The position numbers and the translations under genes are program-made. DNA of 64,000 nucleotides, taken from positions 45,499 through 109,498 of the forward strand of contig JACKNZ010000014.1 of assembly GCA_024234595.1 (NCBI GenBank), given 5' to 3'. The stretch is from Moraxellaceae bacterium (GTDB taxonomy: Bacteria; Pseudomonadota; Gammaproteobacteria; Pseudomonadales; Moraxellaceae). Below are positions 9,119-17,968 of the stretch, in pieces. The notes under the pieces were generated by a model. That model had not been told where the DNA came from and searched no databases. It saw only the letters and a program-made list of their open reading frames with translations. Position 1 is the stretch's first letter. Each line of letters begins with the position of its first letter.

Positions 9119-9455
9119 TAGGCATTAGCCTCCAAGAATAAACGGCGCGATTCTAGCAAGTGATTGTGTCAGATGACTGACATTAAATAGGTAGAGTGTT
9201 TCTAATTGTGTTTTTTGTGGTTAAAATAGCCAACGTTATCAATTTTGGTTGTAGCGTGGCTTAAGCCTACACAAAACTGGCCATAGAATGTGTTAAATAA
9301 ATGTCAATGGCCATAAAAACGCTTTAATTTGTCACTGTTTGCTTGACCAAAAAGCAGCAATGTCCGAAGATATTGCACCTTTTGTATTATCTTAATGAAT
9401 CGTCATTTAGATAATTTCTTATCACTTCGTTAAATCGTCATACTCCGAGGATTCC
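9119..9455. other. 337-bp intergenic gap between fabA and etfB
   Basis: Divergent promoters for fabA and etfBA must lie here. AT-rich. A CCGAGGATT ribosome site lies just before the etfB ATG. I found no RNA gene, clear operator palindrome or repeat. Confidence 0.4.
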
Positions 9456-10205
9456 ATGAAGGCTCTTGTTGCTGTCAAACGCGTTGTAGATTACAACGTA
9501 AAAGTTCGCGTTAAAGCGGACAACACAGGCGTTGAACTTGCCAACGTTAAAATGGCTATCAACCCATTCTGCGAAATCGCTGTTGAAGAAGCCGTTCGTT
9601 TAAAAGAAAAAGGCATTGTGACAGAAATTGTTGTTGTTTCTATTGGCCCCAAAGAAGCACAAGAACAAATCCGTACTGCCATGGCATTGGGTGCAGACCG
9701 CGGTATTTTGGTAGAAACTGGCTCTGAAGTACAACCTTTAGCCATTGCCAAAATTTTAAAAGCCATTTGTGACCAAGAACAACCACAATTAGTGATTGTG
9801 GGTAAACAAGCGATTGATGACGATAACAACCAAACTGGCCAAATGTTGGCTGCGTTAGCAGGTTATGGTCAAGGTACGTTTGCTTCTGTGGTTAAAGTCG
9901 AAGGCGGCAAAGCAATCGTTACTCGCGAAATCGACGGTGGTTTACAAACTGTTGAATTAAACTTGCCTGCGGTTGTTACTACAGATTTGCGTTTGAACGA
10001 GCCACGTTATGCTGCTCTGCCAAACATCATGAAAGCTAAGAAAAAGCCCTTGGATACCAAAACGCCAGCCGATTATGGTGTTGACGTAACTCCCCGTGTT
10101 AAAACTTTAAAAGTGACTCCGCCAGCAGAGCGTAGTGCAGGTATTAAAGTTAAAACCGTTGAAGAGTTGGTTGCTAAACTCAAGAACGAAGCGAAGGTGA
10201 TCTAA
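9456..10205 (+). CDS. etfB: Electron transfer flavoprotein beta subunit
   Basis: A 249-residue EtfB. The start MKALVAVKRVVDYNVKVRVK and the signature region with GKQAIDDDNNQTGQMLA (about residues 112-128) are diagnostic. It binds AMP and with EtfA forms the FAD-containing carrier that takes electrons from acyl-CoA and other dehydrogenases to ETF-ubiquinone oxidoreductase. Followed by etfA after one base. The C-terminal segment about 183-200 corresponds to the recognition loop used by partner dehydrogenases. Confidence 0.95.
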   Translation: MKALVAVKRVVDYNVKVRVKADNTGVELANVKMAINPFCEIAVEEAVRLKEKGIVTEIVVVSIGPKEAQEQIRTAMALGADRGILVETGSEVQPLAIAKILKAICDQEQPQLVIVGKQAIDDDNNQTGQMLAALAGYGQGTFASVVKVEGGKAIVTREIDGGLQTVELNLPAVVTTDLRLNEPRYAALPNIMKAKKKPLDTKTPADYGVDVTPRVKTLKVTPPAERSAGIKVKTVEELVAKLKNEAKVI

Positions 10206-10206
10206 T

Positions 10207-11136
10207 ATGGCAGTTTTAGTTTACGCAGAACACGATAATAGTTCTATTAAAGGTGCAACGCTTAACACGGTTGCGGCTGCTCAAGCCATTGGTGGCGACA
10301 TCCACGTTTTAGTGGCTGGTTCTGGCTGTCAAGCCGCTGCCGCTGCCGCTGCACAAATCGCTGGTGTGAGCAAAGTATTAGTTGCTGACAACGCTGCTTA
10401 TGCAAACCAATTAGCCGAAAACGTTAGCTTGTTAGTGACTGAAATTGGTAAAGCTTATAGCCACATTTTAGCGGCTGCTACCACCAATGGTAAAAACTTT
10501 GCACCACGTGTTGCGGCATTGTTAGACGTTGCTCAAATTTCTGAAATCACTAAAGTAGTGAGTGCAGATACTTTTGAGCGTCCAATCTACGCAGGTAACG
10601 CCATCGCGACTGTTCAAGCTTTAGACGCTATCAAAGTTATCACTGTACGTTCTACAGGTTTTGACCCTGTTGCAGCAACTGGCGGTTCTGCTGCCGTTGA
10701 AGCAGTTGGTTCTGCAACTGATGCAGGTACTTCTAAATTTGTTGGTGAAGAATTAGCTAAGTCTGACCGTCCAGAATTAACGGCTGCTAAAATTGTCGTT
10801 TCTGGTGGTCGTGGTATGGGTAATGGCGACAACTTCAAAATCCTTTACAGCTTGGCTGATAAATTGGGTGCTGCTGTTGGTGCATCTCGTGCTGCCGTTG
10901 ACGCTGGTTTTGTACCAAACGACATGCAAGTGGGTCAAACAGGTAAAATCGTTGCCCCACAATTATATGTTGCCGTTGGTATCTCTGGTGCTATCCAACA
11001 TTTAGCAGGTATGAAAGATTCTAAAGTTATTGTTGCTATCAACAAAGACGAAGAAGCTCCAATCTTCCAAGTGGCCGACTATGGTATTGTTGGCGATTTG
11101 TTTGATTTAGTGCCTCAATTAGAGAAGTTGGTGTAA
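10207..11136 (+). CDS. etfA: Electron transfer flavoprotein alpha subunit
   Basis: A 309-residue EtfA. The C-terminal FAD-binding domain is clear: VVSGGRGMGNGDNFK (about residues 197-211), VGASRAAVDAGFVPND, QVGQTGKIVAPQLYVAVGISGAIQHLAGM and the IVAINKDEEAPIF end. N-terminal domain is the AMP-like alpha/beta fold. Partner of EtfB one base upstream; the pair is closed by a terminator at 11150. Confidence 0.95.
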   Translation: MAVLVYAEHDNSSIKGATLNTVAAAQAIGGDIHVLVAGSGCQAAAAAAAQIAGVSKVLVADNAAYANQLAENVSLLVTEIGKAYSHILAAATTNGKNFAPRVAALLDVAQISEITKVVSADTFERPIYAGNAIATVQALDAIKVITVRSTGFDPVAATGGSAAVEAVGSATDAGTSKFVGEELAKSDRPELTAAKIVVSGGRGMGNGDNFKILYSLADKLGAAVGASRAAVDAGFVPNDMQVGQTGKIVAPQLYVAVGISGAIQHLAGMKDSKVIVAINKDEEAPIFQVADYGIVGDLFDLVPQLEKLV

Positions 11137-11149
11137 TAACCGCTTCATC

Positions 11150-11182
11150 AAAAAGCCCTAGCTTTTGCTGGGGCTTTTTTTT
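11150..11182 (+). terminator. Terminator after etfBA
   Basis: AAAAAGCCCTAGC-TTTT-GCTGGGGCTTTTTTTT: stem with one or two mismatches and a run of eight T. Confidence 0.85.
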
Positions 11183-11202
11183 GAGCAAAAAAGGATTGAT
11201 AA

Positions 11203-12033
11203 ATGTCTGCTTACATCTCTCAATTAGCGATTTATCCGCTTAAATCGGCGGCAGCTATTCCTCTAAGTCAAAGTTTAATCACACATTTGGGGTTGGCATG
11301 GGATAGGCGTTGGTTGTTGGTGGATGAAAAGGGACAGTTTGTGACACAGCGACAATGTCCACAAATGGCTTTATTAACAGTGACTGTTACTGATGGGCTA
11401 TTGCGTATAGACGCTCCCAATATGCCAACCTTGCTTGCAACACCCAATCATCCCTGTGAAATATCGGTTTCTATTTGGCAAGATACGGTAATGGCATTAA
11501 CTGTCTGTGAGCAGGCAGATACATGGCTTAGCCAGTTTTTGAGTGTAAATGTCCGTTTGGTCTTTTTTCCTGATGATAGACAGCGTGTTGTTGATACAGC
11601 ATGGGCAGGGGAAGGGCATCAAACTGCTTTTTCTGATGGTTTCCCGATTCTCGTGATTAGCCAAGCCAGTTTTGATGATTTGAGTCAGCGTTGGTCTAAA
11701 ACCGTTGATTGGCGACGTTTTCGACCTAATATTATTGTTGAAGGTGACTTTGCACCCTACAGTGAAGATACATGGCAAACGCTTAACATTGGCGAGTTAG
11801 CATTAGATTTAGTTAAACCTTGTTCGAGATGCGTCATTCCGAGTATTGACCCTGATACCACAGCCAAAGACAGTTCAATTAACAAAGTATTGGCCGAGCA
11901 TCGTCGTCAGGCAGACGGTAAAGTGTATTTAGGGCAAAATGCGATTATTCGACATTTACCTAAGGATTTTATGTTAAAGCAAGGGCAACAAGTTGAGATT
12001 GTTTATAAGAAATCCTCCCCAATCCTCCTTTGA
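11203..12033 (+). CDS. MOSC domain protein (molybdenum cofactor-binding, mARC/YcbX-like)
   Basis: A 276-residue protein with an N-terminal MOSC_N beta-barrel (about 3-120) and a MOSC domain (about 125-265). The block LVKPCSRCVIPSIDPDT near residue 205 contains the conserved cysteine that ligates molybdenum in mARC and YcbX enzymes, which reduce N-hydroxylated compounds. It lacks the C-terminal 2Fe-2S domain of E. coli YcbX. Good AAAAGGA ribosome site. The last codons and the stop lie inside a palindromic repeat that starts near 12013, so the native C-terminus may have been altered. Confidence 0.85.
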   Translation: MSAYISQLAIYPLKSAAAIPLSQSLITHLGLAWDRRWLLVDEKGQFVTQRQCPQMALLTVTVTDGLLRIDAPNMPTLLATPNHPCEISVSIWQDTVMALTVCEQADTWLSQFLSVNVRLVFFPDDRQRVVDTAWAGEGHQTAFSDGFPILVISQASFDDLSQRWSKTVDWRRFRPNIIVEGDFAPYSEDTWQTLNIGELALDLVKPCSRCVIPSIDPDTTAKDSSINKVLAEHRRQADGKVYLGQNAIIRHLPKDFMLKQGQQVEIVYKKSSPILL

Positions 12034-12057
12034 GAAAGGAGGGAGTTAGGGGGGGGC
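12013..12057. repeat. CCTCCTTT/AAAGGAGG palindromic repeat at the 3' end of the MOSC gene
   Basis: Inner stem CCTCCTTT (12024-12031) with AAAGGAGG (12035-12042), and outer CCTCCCC matched by the GGGGGGG run at 12049-12055. It resembles hairpin repeats with CCCCTCC/GGAGGGG arms seen in many bacterial genomes and is related in style to the larger hairpin at 42991-43089. It encodes the last few residues and stop of the MOSC gene and could act as a terminator. Confidence 0.65.
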
Positions 12058-12175
12058 TTACTTATTGACTACAATCTATGAGCTAAGTCCAGTTAAGATA
12101 ATCTTGCTTAAAAACAATGAATATTTTAGTCTTAACAAGATAAACAATATAAATTTAGAATAAGAGTTAGCCACA

Positions 12176-12853
12176 ATGATTATTGAATATTTTTTTGATT
12201 TTGATGACCAAAAGCAACTTAACTTCCAAGTAAACTTAGATCGTCAGTATGATTTTAAACAGGACTTATCCGCCGCGCCTGAGTGGACAAAACTTGATAA
12301 CAATCAGTGTTCTAATTGTCCGTTAAAAAAAACCGAGTATAGTCATTGTCCTGCCGCGTTGGATTTAGACAAAGTCATCACCGAATTTCAAGGTATTCCA
12401 GCCATTACCAAATTAAAAGTCACTGTTATTACGCCAGAGCGTGAATATTCAAAACGCGTCACGCTTGAGGAAGGCGTAAGAGCCTTAATGGGCTTGATTA
12501 TGGCCACCAGTGCTTGCCCTGTGTTTAATGTCTTAAAACCCAATGCACGTCATCATTTACCGTTTGCTAGCCGTGAAGAATCGGTATTACGTTCGGCTTC
12601 TTTATACCTGTTAAGTCAGTATTTATTGGCGCAAGAGGGCGGAGAGCCTGATTGGGAACTCAAAGGTTTGATTAAGACGAATGAACAATTACAATTAGTG
12701 AATCATGCTTTTTGGCAACGAACCATGACTGTGTTTCAAAGTGATGCTAATTCCAAAGCATTGTTAGGTTTTTTTACCCTGTCATCAAATATGTCGGCTT
12801 CTTTGCAAAGTCAATTAGTAAAAATGAAAAATGTGTTCTATAGTGGGCAATAA
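12176..12853 (+). CDS. Unknown protein with conserved C-x2-C-x9-C motif, paralogue A
   Basis: A 225-residue cytoplasmic protein I do not recognise. It contains Cys45, Cys48 and Cys58 spaced as C-x2-C-x9-C, with a further conserved Cys114 in MATSACPVF; all four are kept in the paralogue at 13014, which suggests a metal or Fe-S site or a thiol switch. The middle (about 70-190) looks mostly helical. About two-thirds of residues match the paralogue by eye. The two copies lie in the same direction, separated by one copy of the ~100-bp repeat, which fits a tandem duplication. No signal peptide or membrane segment. Confidence 0.75.
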   Translation: MIIEYFFDFDDQKQLNFQVNLDRQYDFKQDLSAAPEWTKLDNNQCSNCPLKKTEYSHCPAALDLDKVITEFQGIPAITKLKVTVITPEREYSKRVTLEEGVRALMGLIMATSACPVFNVLKPNARHHLPFASREESVLRSASLYLLSQYLLAQEGGEPDWELKGLIKTNEQLQLVNHAFWQRTMTVFQSDANSKALLGFFTLSSNMSASLQSQLVKMKNVFYSGQ

Positions 12854-12868
12854 GCCTATGACAGCTTT

Positions 12869-12965
12869 GGACTTACGCGGTTATCGCTTATTTGCTCACA
12901 TTTCAACCGTTTCTAACGGTTTTATGTTCACAAAACGCGCTAATTTCGGTGAAATGCGTAAGTCC
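12869..12965 (+). repeat. ~100-bp GACTTACGC palindromic element, copy 2
   Basis: Begins GGACTTACGCGGTTATCGC and ends GAAATGCGTAAGTCC, with AACCGTTTCTAACGGTT at the centre. It lies between the two paralogous unknown genes. The inner palindrome has compensating changes compared with copy 1 (AATCGTT/AACGATT), which keeps the stem. Confidence 0.85.
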
Positions 12966-13013
12966 TGAATTAAATAGCAAGGGAGTGCTAATAAAAATAA
13001 GAGTGATAATAAT

Positions 13014-13694
13014 ATGATAATTCAATATTTTTTTTCCTTTGATGATGGCTTAGATTTGTCGTATGACGTGCAAGTTAATCGACGTTTTTCGATACATGCC
13101 GATTATAGTCATGCACCAGAATGGACAAAACTGACCAATAATCAATGCAAAAACTGTCCTTTAGATAAAAAAGTCTATAGTCATTGTCCTGCTGCGTTGG
13201 ATTTAGACAAAGTGATTCAAGATGTGCATAAAATATCCGCACTCACTAAAGTCAATGTGCGAGTATTAACGGCCGAACGTGAATACGTTAAACGTGTCAC
13301 CTTAGAAGAAGGAATGCGTGCCTTAATGGGCTTGATTATGGCTACCAGTGCTTGCCCTGTATTTTGCGACTTAAAACCTAATGCCCGTACCCATTTACCG
13401 TTTGCCAGTAAAGAGGAGTCAATTTTACGGTTGGCCTCTGTGTATTTGATGAAGCAGTATTTTCTTTGGCGCGAAGGGGGGCAGCCTGATTGGGAGTTAA
13501 AAGGTTTAATCAAAGAACACGCAGAGTTACAATTGGTGAATCATGCCTTTTGGCAACGGATTATGGCCTCGTTTAAAAGTGATGCTAACTCTAAAGCTTT
13601 ATTAAGTTTTTTTACCGTATCCGCCAGTATTTCAACCTCTTTAGATAGCCAACTTGCTAAAATGAAAAATGTTTTTTTTAGCAGTATTGAGTAA
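13014..13694 (+). CDS. Unknown protein with conserved C-x2-C-x9-C motif, paralogue B
   Basis: A 226-residue paralogue of the gene at 12176, aligned over its full length without gaps of note. It keeps the CKNCPL...SHCPAALDLDKVI block and the ATSACPVF block. The N-terminal 40 residues and the C-terminus are the most diverged. The next gene (13700) begins five bases after its stop, so these two probably form an operon. No function can be assigned; the cysteine set is the only clue. Confidence 0.75.
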   Translation: MIIQYFFSFDDGLDLSYDVQVNRRFSIHADYSHAPEWTKLTNNQCKNCPLDKKVYSHCPAALDLDKVIQDVHKISALTKVNVRVLTAEREYVKRVTLEEGMRALMGLIMATSACPVFCDLKPNARTHLPFASKEESILRLASVYLMKQYFLWREGGQPDWELKGLIKEHAELQLVNHAFWQRIMASFKSDANSKALLSFFTVSASISTSLDSQLAKMKNVFFSSIE

Positions 13695-13699
13695 ATTTT

Positions 13700-14134
13700 G
13701 TGGAAAAATTTTGGTGGTTAATTTTATTGATTATGGTGTTTGTTGGCGGCCAATGGGCGATGATGCGTCCCAATCCGCGTGAAAAACGCTTGATGTACTT
13801 ACGAGAAGCTGCACGAAAAATGGGTTTGCAACCAAGATTAGTGCCGCAACCAGAATGGTTTAAAAGTGATAATAAACAATTTATAGCCTGCTATAGCTTG
13901 ATTGTACCGAGTGCTAAATTGCCCTATAGTCGTGTCGAGCGTCAAACAGATGGAACTTGGAAAGTGGCAGTTGGCATTGATTTAATCTCAAAAATATCTC
14001 TCCCTAGTCAAGCTGATTATTTGTTAGCCATTGAAGCCCAAGCCAATAGTATTAGTTTTTATTGGCAGGAAAATGCCAAAATAGAAGAATTAGAGCCGAT
14101 AAAACAATGGTTATTACAGCTTGCAAGTGCATGA
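13700..14134 (+). CDS. Small membrane-anchored protein, unknown
   Basis: A 144-residue protein that starts with GTG at 13700. Residues 4-21 form a hydrophobic N-terminal anchor with few residues before it, followed by a soluble domain with many aromatic and basic residues. Starts five bases after the upstream unknown gene and lies before topA with a gap of about 130 bases. I recognise no family. The short anchor is faintly YajC-like, but the rest does not support that. Confidence 0.6.
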   Translation: MEKFWWLILLIMVFVGGQWAMMRPNPREKRLMYLREAARKMGLQPRLVPQPEWFKSDNKQFIACYSLIVPSAKLPYSRVERQTDGTWKVAVGIDLISKISLPSQADYLLAIEAQANSISFYWQENAKIEELEPIKQWLLQLASA

Positions 14135-14265
14135 TGTTGCGCCAAAGCGCAAAAAGTCCTATGGTGTATTCAGCCTTGTGTTGTATCCTTGCGCGGATTT
14201 GTGTACGGTTAACGCCTTAGCTTAGACAAATAAATTTATTCTCTTGATAAAACTTTTGGGTTTTT

Positions 14266-16884
14266 ATGACTAAAGCATTGGTAATTGTGGAGTCGCCAGC
14301 CAAGGCGAAAACCATTAATAAGTATTTAGGTAAAGATTTTATTGTAAAGTCTAGTATTGGCCATGTGCGTGATTTGCCTGTCAGTGGCAGTACTAAAGAA
14401 GAAAAAAGTGATAAAGATGATAAGGAAATTAAGCCCAAAGTGCGTTTGACGGCTGAGGAAAAAGCCGTGAAGGCTAAAAGTGCCTTGTTTGGACGTATGG
14501 GAGTTGACCCAGAACATGACTGGCAAGCGAACTACCAAATTTTACCGGGTAAAGAAAAAGTCGTTGCCGAATTAAAGTCCCTAGCCAAATCAGTTGACAC
14601 CATCTATCTAGCCACCGACTTGGATAGAGAAGGAGAGGCGATTGCTTGGCATTTGCAACAAGTTATTGGTGGTGACCCTAAGCGTTATCAACGTGTGGTG
14701 TTTAATGAAATTACCAAATCGGCGATTACTGCGGCCTTTAAACAACCTGCACGCCTCAACTTAGACCGTGTTAATGCTCAGCAAGCCCGTCGCTTTTTAG
14801 ACCGTGTTGTCGGTTATATGGTGTCGCCACTATTGTGGGAAAAAATAGCCCGTGGTTTATCGGCTGGACGTGTGCAATCGGTGGCAGTGCGCTTAGTGGT
14901 TGAAAAAGAGCGTGAAATTCGTGCTTTTGTGCCCGAAGAATTTTGGGAAATTCATGCCGACACCCAAACCCAAGGCAACGATGCCTTGCGTGTGCAGGTC
15001 AGCAAATATAAAGACCAGACCTTTAAAGCCAAAAACGAACAAGAAGCCAAAGCGGCCGTGGCTTATTTGCAAAAAGCCAATTATGTGGTCAGTAAACGTG
15101 AAGATAAACCAACCAAAACACGACCACCAGCACCATTTATTACCTCAACTTTACAACAAGCAGCGAGTACACGTTTAGGTTTTGGCGTTAAAAAGACCAT
15201 GATTTTAGCGCAACGTTTGTACGAAGCGGGTTATATCACCTATATGCGTACCGACTCGACCAATTTGAGCCAAGATGCGATTCAAGCGGTGCGTGGTTTT
15301 ATTAGTCATGAGTTTGGTAATCAATATTTGCCTGCTAAAGCCAATATCTATGCCAGCAAAAGTGGTGCACAAGAAGCTCACGAAGCGATTCGCCCCTCAG
15401 ATGTTAATGCAAAACCTAGTAGTATTAGTGGTTTAGAGCGTGATGCTGAACGTTTGTATGATTTGATTTGGCGGCAGTTTGTGGCTTGTCAAATGCCAGA
15501 TGCCGAATATGTCAGCACTTCTTTAATAGTGGCTGCAGGTGATTATGAGCTGCGTACACGTGGTCGGATTTTAACATTTGATGGTTTTACCAAAGTGTTA
15601 TCAGCCGTACAAAAAGATAAAGATGATGTGGTGTTGCCCAACGTTAACGTAGGCGAAGCCCTAAAACTTATTAAATTAGACCCAACGCAACATTTTACCA
15701 AAGCCCCAGCACGTTATACCGAAGCAAGTTTAGTGCGTGAGTTAGAAAAGCGAGGCATTGGTCGTCCATCCACTTACGCTTCGATTATTTCGACCATTCA
15801 AGACCGTGGTTATGTAAAGTTAGATAGTAAACGTTTTTATGCCGAAAAAATGGGTGATATTGTGGCTGACCGTTTGCTAGAAAGCTTTGATAACTTAATG
15901 GATTATGCTTTTACCGCTAAGTTAGAAGAAGAGTTAGATAAAGTCGCTGAAGGTGATGTTAATTGGAAAAAGTTGCTGAATGACTTTTATAGCGACTTTA
16001 AGGCCAAACTCGAAAAAGCCTCTGGCGAAAATGGTATGCGCCGCAATCAACCTGTCGAGATTGGTGTCCCTTGCCATTTATGTTCACGTCCTATGCAAGT
16101 TCGTACGGCCAGCACAGGCGTCTTTTTGGGATGTAGTGGTTACGCTTTACCACCTAAAGAGCGTTGCAAGGGTACGATTAATTTAACCCCTGTTGAACAT
16201 TTAGCCCTTGCTGACAATGATGAAGAAGGCGAAACCAACGAATTACGCGCCAAAAAACGTTGTCCAAAATGTGGCACGGCGATGGATAGCTATTTAGTTG
16301 ATGCCGAGCGTAAATTACACGTTTGTGGTAATAACCCCGACTGTAATGGTTTTGTTTTAGAGCAAGGTAGTTATAAGCTAAAAGGTTATGAAGGGCCAAC
16401 GGTAGAGTGTGACAAATGTGGCGGCTCTATGGAGCTAAAAACTGGCCGTTTTGGGGCTTATTTTGCCTGTGGTTCATGTCCAAATACTCGTAAAGTCTTG
16501 AAAAATGGCGAAGCTGCCCCACCTAAAGCAGAACCGATTCACACCGACATTAAATGTAGCAAGGTGAATGACTATTTTGTGTTGCGTGATGGTGCGGCAG
16601 GATTGTTTTTGGCCGCCAGCCAATTCCCTAAAAACCGTGAAACACGCACACCCAGTATTGCTGAATTAAAGCAAGTTGCTGACCGTTTAGACCCTAAATA
16701 TCATTATTTATTGTCTGCACCTGCAACGGATGATTATGGCAACCCAAGTTTGTTGCGTTTTAGTCGCAAAACCAAAGAGCAATTTGTTGCGACTGAAGAA
16801 GATGGCAAGCCTACAGGTTGGCAAGCATTTTATCGTGATGGTAGTTGGAAGATTACCAAAGGTAAGATGTCAAAAGAGAAGTAG
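14266..16884 (+). CDS. topA: DNA topoisomerase I
   Basis: An 872-residue type IA topoisomerase that relaxes negative supercoils. The Toprim domain starts at VIVESPAKAKTINKYLG with the acidic motif TDLDREGEAIAWHL near residue 120. The active-site tyrosine is Tyr326 in TYMRTDSTN (E. coli Tyr319). At the C-terminus come zinc-finger repeats: CHLCSRPM, CPKCGTAMDSY with CGNNPDCNGF, and CDKCGGSMELK with ACGSCPN. A Lys/Glu-rich insert at about 43-66 is an acceptable variation. Followed by two small genes as in Pseudomonas. Confidence 0.96.
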   Translation: MTKALVIVESPAKAKTINKYLGKDFIVKSSIGHVRDLPVSGSTKEEKSDKDDKEIKPKVRLTAEEKAVKAKSALFGRMGVDPEHDWQANYQILPGKEKVVAELKSLAKSVDTIYLATDLDREGEAIAWHLQQVIGGDPKRYQRVVFNEITKSAITAAFKQPARLNLDRVNAQQARRFLDRVVGYMVSPLLWEKIARGLSAGRVQSVAVRLVVEKEREIRAFVPEEFWEIHADTQTQGNDALRVQVSKYKDQTFKAKNEQEAKAAVAYLQKANYVVSKREDKPTKTRPPAPFITSTLQQAASTRLGFGVKKTMILAQRLYEAGYITYMRTDSTNLSQDAIQAVRGFISHEFGNQYLPAKANIYASKSGAQEAHEAIRPSDVNAKPSSISGLERDAERLYDLIWRQFVACQMPDAEYVSTSLIVAAGDYELRTRGRILTFDGFTKVLSAVQKDKDDVVLPNVNVGEALKLIKLDPTQHFTKAPARYTEASLVRELEKRGIGRPSTYASIISTIQDRGYVKLDSKRFYAEKMGDIVADRLLESFDNLMDYAFTAKLEEELDKVAEGDVNWKKLLNDFYSDFKAKLEKASGENGMRRNQPVEIGVPCHLCSRPMQVRTASTGVFLGCSGYALPPKERCKGTINLTPVEHLALADNDEEGETNELRAKKRCPKCGTAMDSYLVDAERKLHVCGNNPDCNGFVLEQGSYKLKGYEGPTVECDKCGGSMELKTGRFGAYFACGSCPNTRKVLKNGEAAPPKAEPIHTDIKCSKVNDYFVLRDGAAGLFLAASQFPKNRETRTPSIAELKQVADRLDPKYHYLLSAPATDDYGNPSLLRFSRKTKEQFVATEEDGKPTGWQAFYRDGSWKITKGKMSKEK

Positions 16885-16890
16885 CGTTTT

Positions 16891-16963
16891 ACCCTCACTC
16901 TAGCTCTCTCCCACAGGGAGAGAGAACTCCCTCTCTCTGTGGGAGAGGGTTGGGGTGAGGGAG
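16891..16963. repeat. CCCTCAC..GTGAGGG hairpin repeat after topA
   Basis: A 73-bp imperfect palindrome: CCCTCACTCTAGCTCTCTCCCACAG pairs with CTGTGGGAGAGGGTTGGGGTGAGGG. The sequence resembles the CCCTCACCCCAACCCTCTCCCAGAGGG type of intergenic repeat common in proteobacteria. It follows topA by six bases and may serve as its terminator. Confidence 0.75.
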
Positions 16964-16985
16964 TCACTCAATAAGGTAAATATCT

Positions 16986-17486
16986 ATGCGCGTAGCACGA
17001 TATGGTGCAGGCCGAACCAACCAAAAGTTTTACTTTGCCAAAATGGCCATGCAACAAGTAGAACAAGCGGTTGATGAGCCTAGCAAACAAGCGAATTACG
17101 AAGCAGCCGTGTTTCATTTACACGGTGCGTTTTTAGCCTTTTTGCAAGAGTTAAGTCGATTTTATAAATTATCACCGCAACTAGGCACAACCGAAGCGAT
17201 TCGTTTGGCATTAGATGCAAAAGGTCAAGTATCACCCGAAATTAGCCAATTACAAGCGGTGGAAGAGGGTGGTTGGTTGGGGGGGTTACAACAAGCTTTT
17301 GCTGATTGCCAATTAGCACCAGAGCCTGTTGAGGTTCAACCTGAAGCGGAGTTAGCTGAAGGCTTAATTATGCGTGCGGTGACAAATCCCGTTGAACCTG
17401 AACCTGTTGAACAACGTCTTAAAGCTTGGCACACGCAATTGCAGCGTTTGTTTTCTGAGTTTAGACAAGAAATGGTAGAGTTTTAA
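16986..17486 (+). CDS. Conserved protein of the topA neighbourhood (DUF6586-like)
   Basis: A 166-residue soluble protein. Position directly after topA, and the start MRVARYGAGRTNQKFYFAK with a helical region (residues 16-60) fit the small family that follows topA in Pseudomonas (I recall it as DUF6586). The C-terminal part is Glu/Pro-rich and less conserved-looking. Function unknown. The stop overlaps the next gene's start by one base (TAATG), showing coupled translation. Confidence 0.65.
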   Translation: MRVARYGAGRTNQKFYFAKMAMQQVEQAVDEPSKQANYEAAVFHLHGAFLAFLQELSRFYKLSPQLGTTEAIRLALDAKGQVSPEISQLQAVEEGGWLGGLQQAFADCQLAPEPVEVQPEAELAEGLIMRAVTNPVEPEPVEQRLKAWHTQLQRLFSEFRQEMVEF

Positions 17487-17782
17487 TGCCAGAAGCGATG
17501 TTAGAAATAGTTGAATTAGACGACGGTGATGTGGTGTTACGTCGTGTTGATAGTGCTGAAGGTTCTAGCGAGCCTTTTGTGCGTATTCATTTTTCTGAAG
17601 AAGCCAAAGGTTTAATCAACGGTCAGTCAGCACAATTAGGACGTTTAATGATTAGTATGGGCTTACAAGCCGTTGCTAAAGCACATGCTGAAGCCTTAAA
17701 AGAAGCCATTGAAAGTGGCGAATTAACAGACGTAGATGTTGATCCTGAACAATCTCCACCACCCAATACTAAGTTGCATTAG
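17486..17782 (+). CDS. Small conserved protein following the topA-linked gene
   Basis: A 98-residue acidic protein with a strand-rich N-terminus (LEIVELDDGDVVLRRVD) and an acidic, proline-containing tail. It is the second small gene after topA, translationally coupled to the first. The synteny matches Pseudomonas, where a similar small hypothetical gene follows. Function unknown. Confidence 0.6.
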   Translation: MPEAMLEIVELDDGDVVLRRVDSAEGSSEPFVRIHFSEEAKGLINGQSAQLGRLMISMGLQAVAKAHAEALKEAIESGELTDVDVDPEQSPPPNTKLH

Positions 17783-17811
17783 TTCTTTTAGTAAAAATAT
17801 CAATTAAGTCA

Positions 17812-17873
17812 TTTTTGTTGGTTTCGACTCCGCTCAACCAACAAAAAATGTACTCTGAGCGAAGTCGAAGAGA
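17812..17873. repeat. TTTTTGTTGGTT hairpin with CGACTCCGCTCA/TGAGCGAAGTCG repeat
   Basis: TTTTTGTTGGTT (17812-17823) and AACCAACAAAAA (17836-17847) form a perfect 12-bp stem; TTCGACTCCGCTCA (17823-17836) is the approximate reverse complement of TGAGCGAAGTCGAA (17856-17869). The TGAGCGnAGTCGAAG core reappears at 30971-30994, so this belongs to a dispersed family of intergenic repeats. Confidence 0.7.
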
Positions 17874-17968
17874 CATTTGTTATTTAATCGCTGCTGATTC
17901 TAAAAATGTTTACAATGTAAACATGAGGCTGGTACTATCGCTCCAATAGTTTAAATAGATGACACGTA

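Noticed and set aside
13700..14134. YajC identity for the protein before topA
   Set aside because: Only the single N-terminal anchor is similar; the rest of the sequence and the locus do not match YajC.
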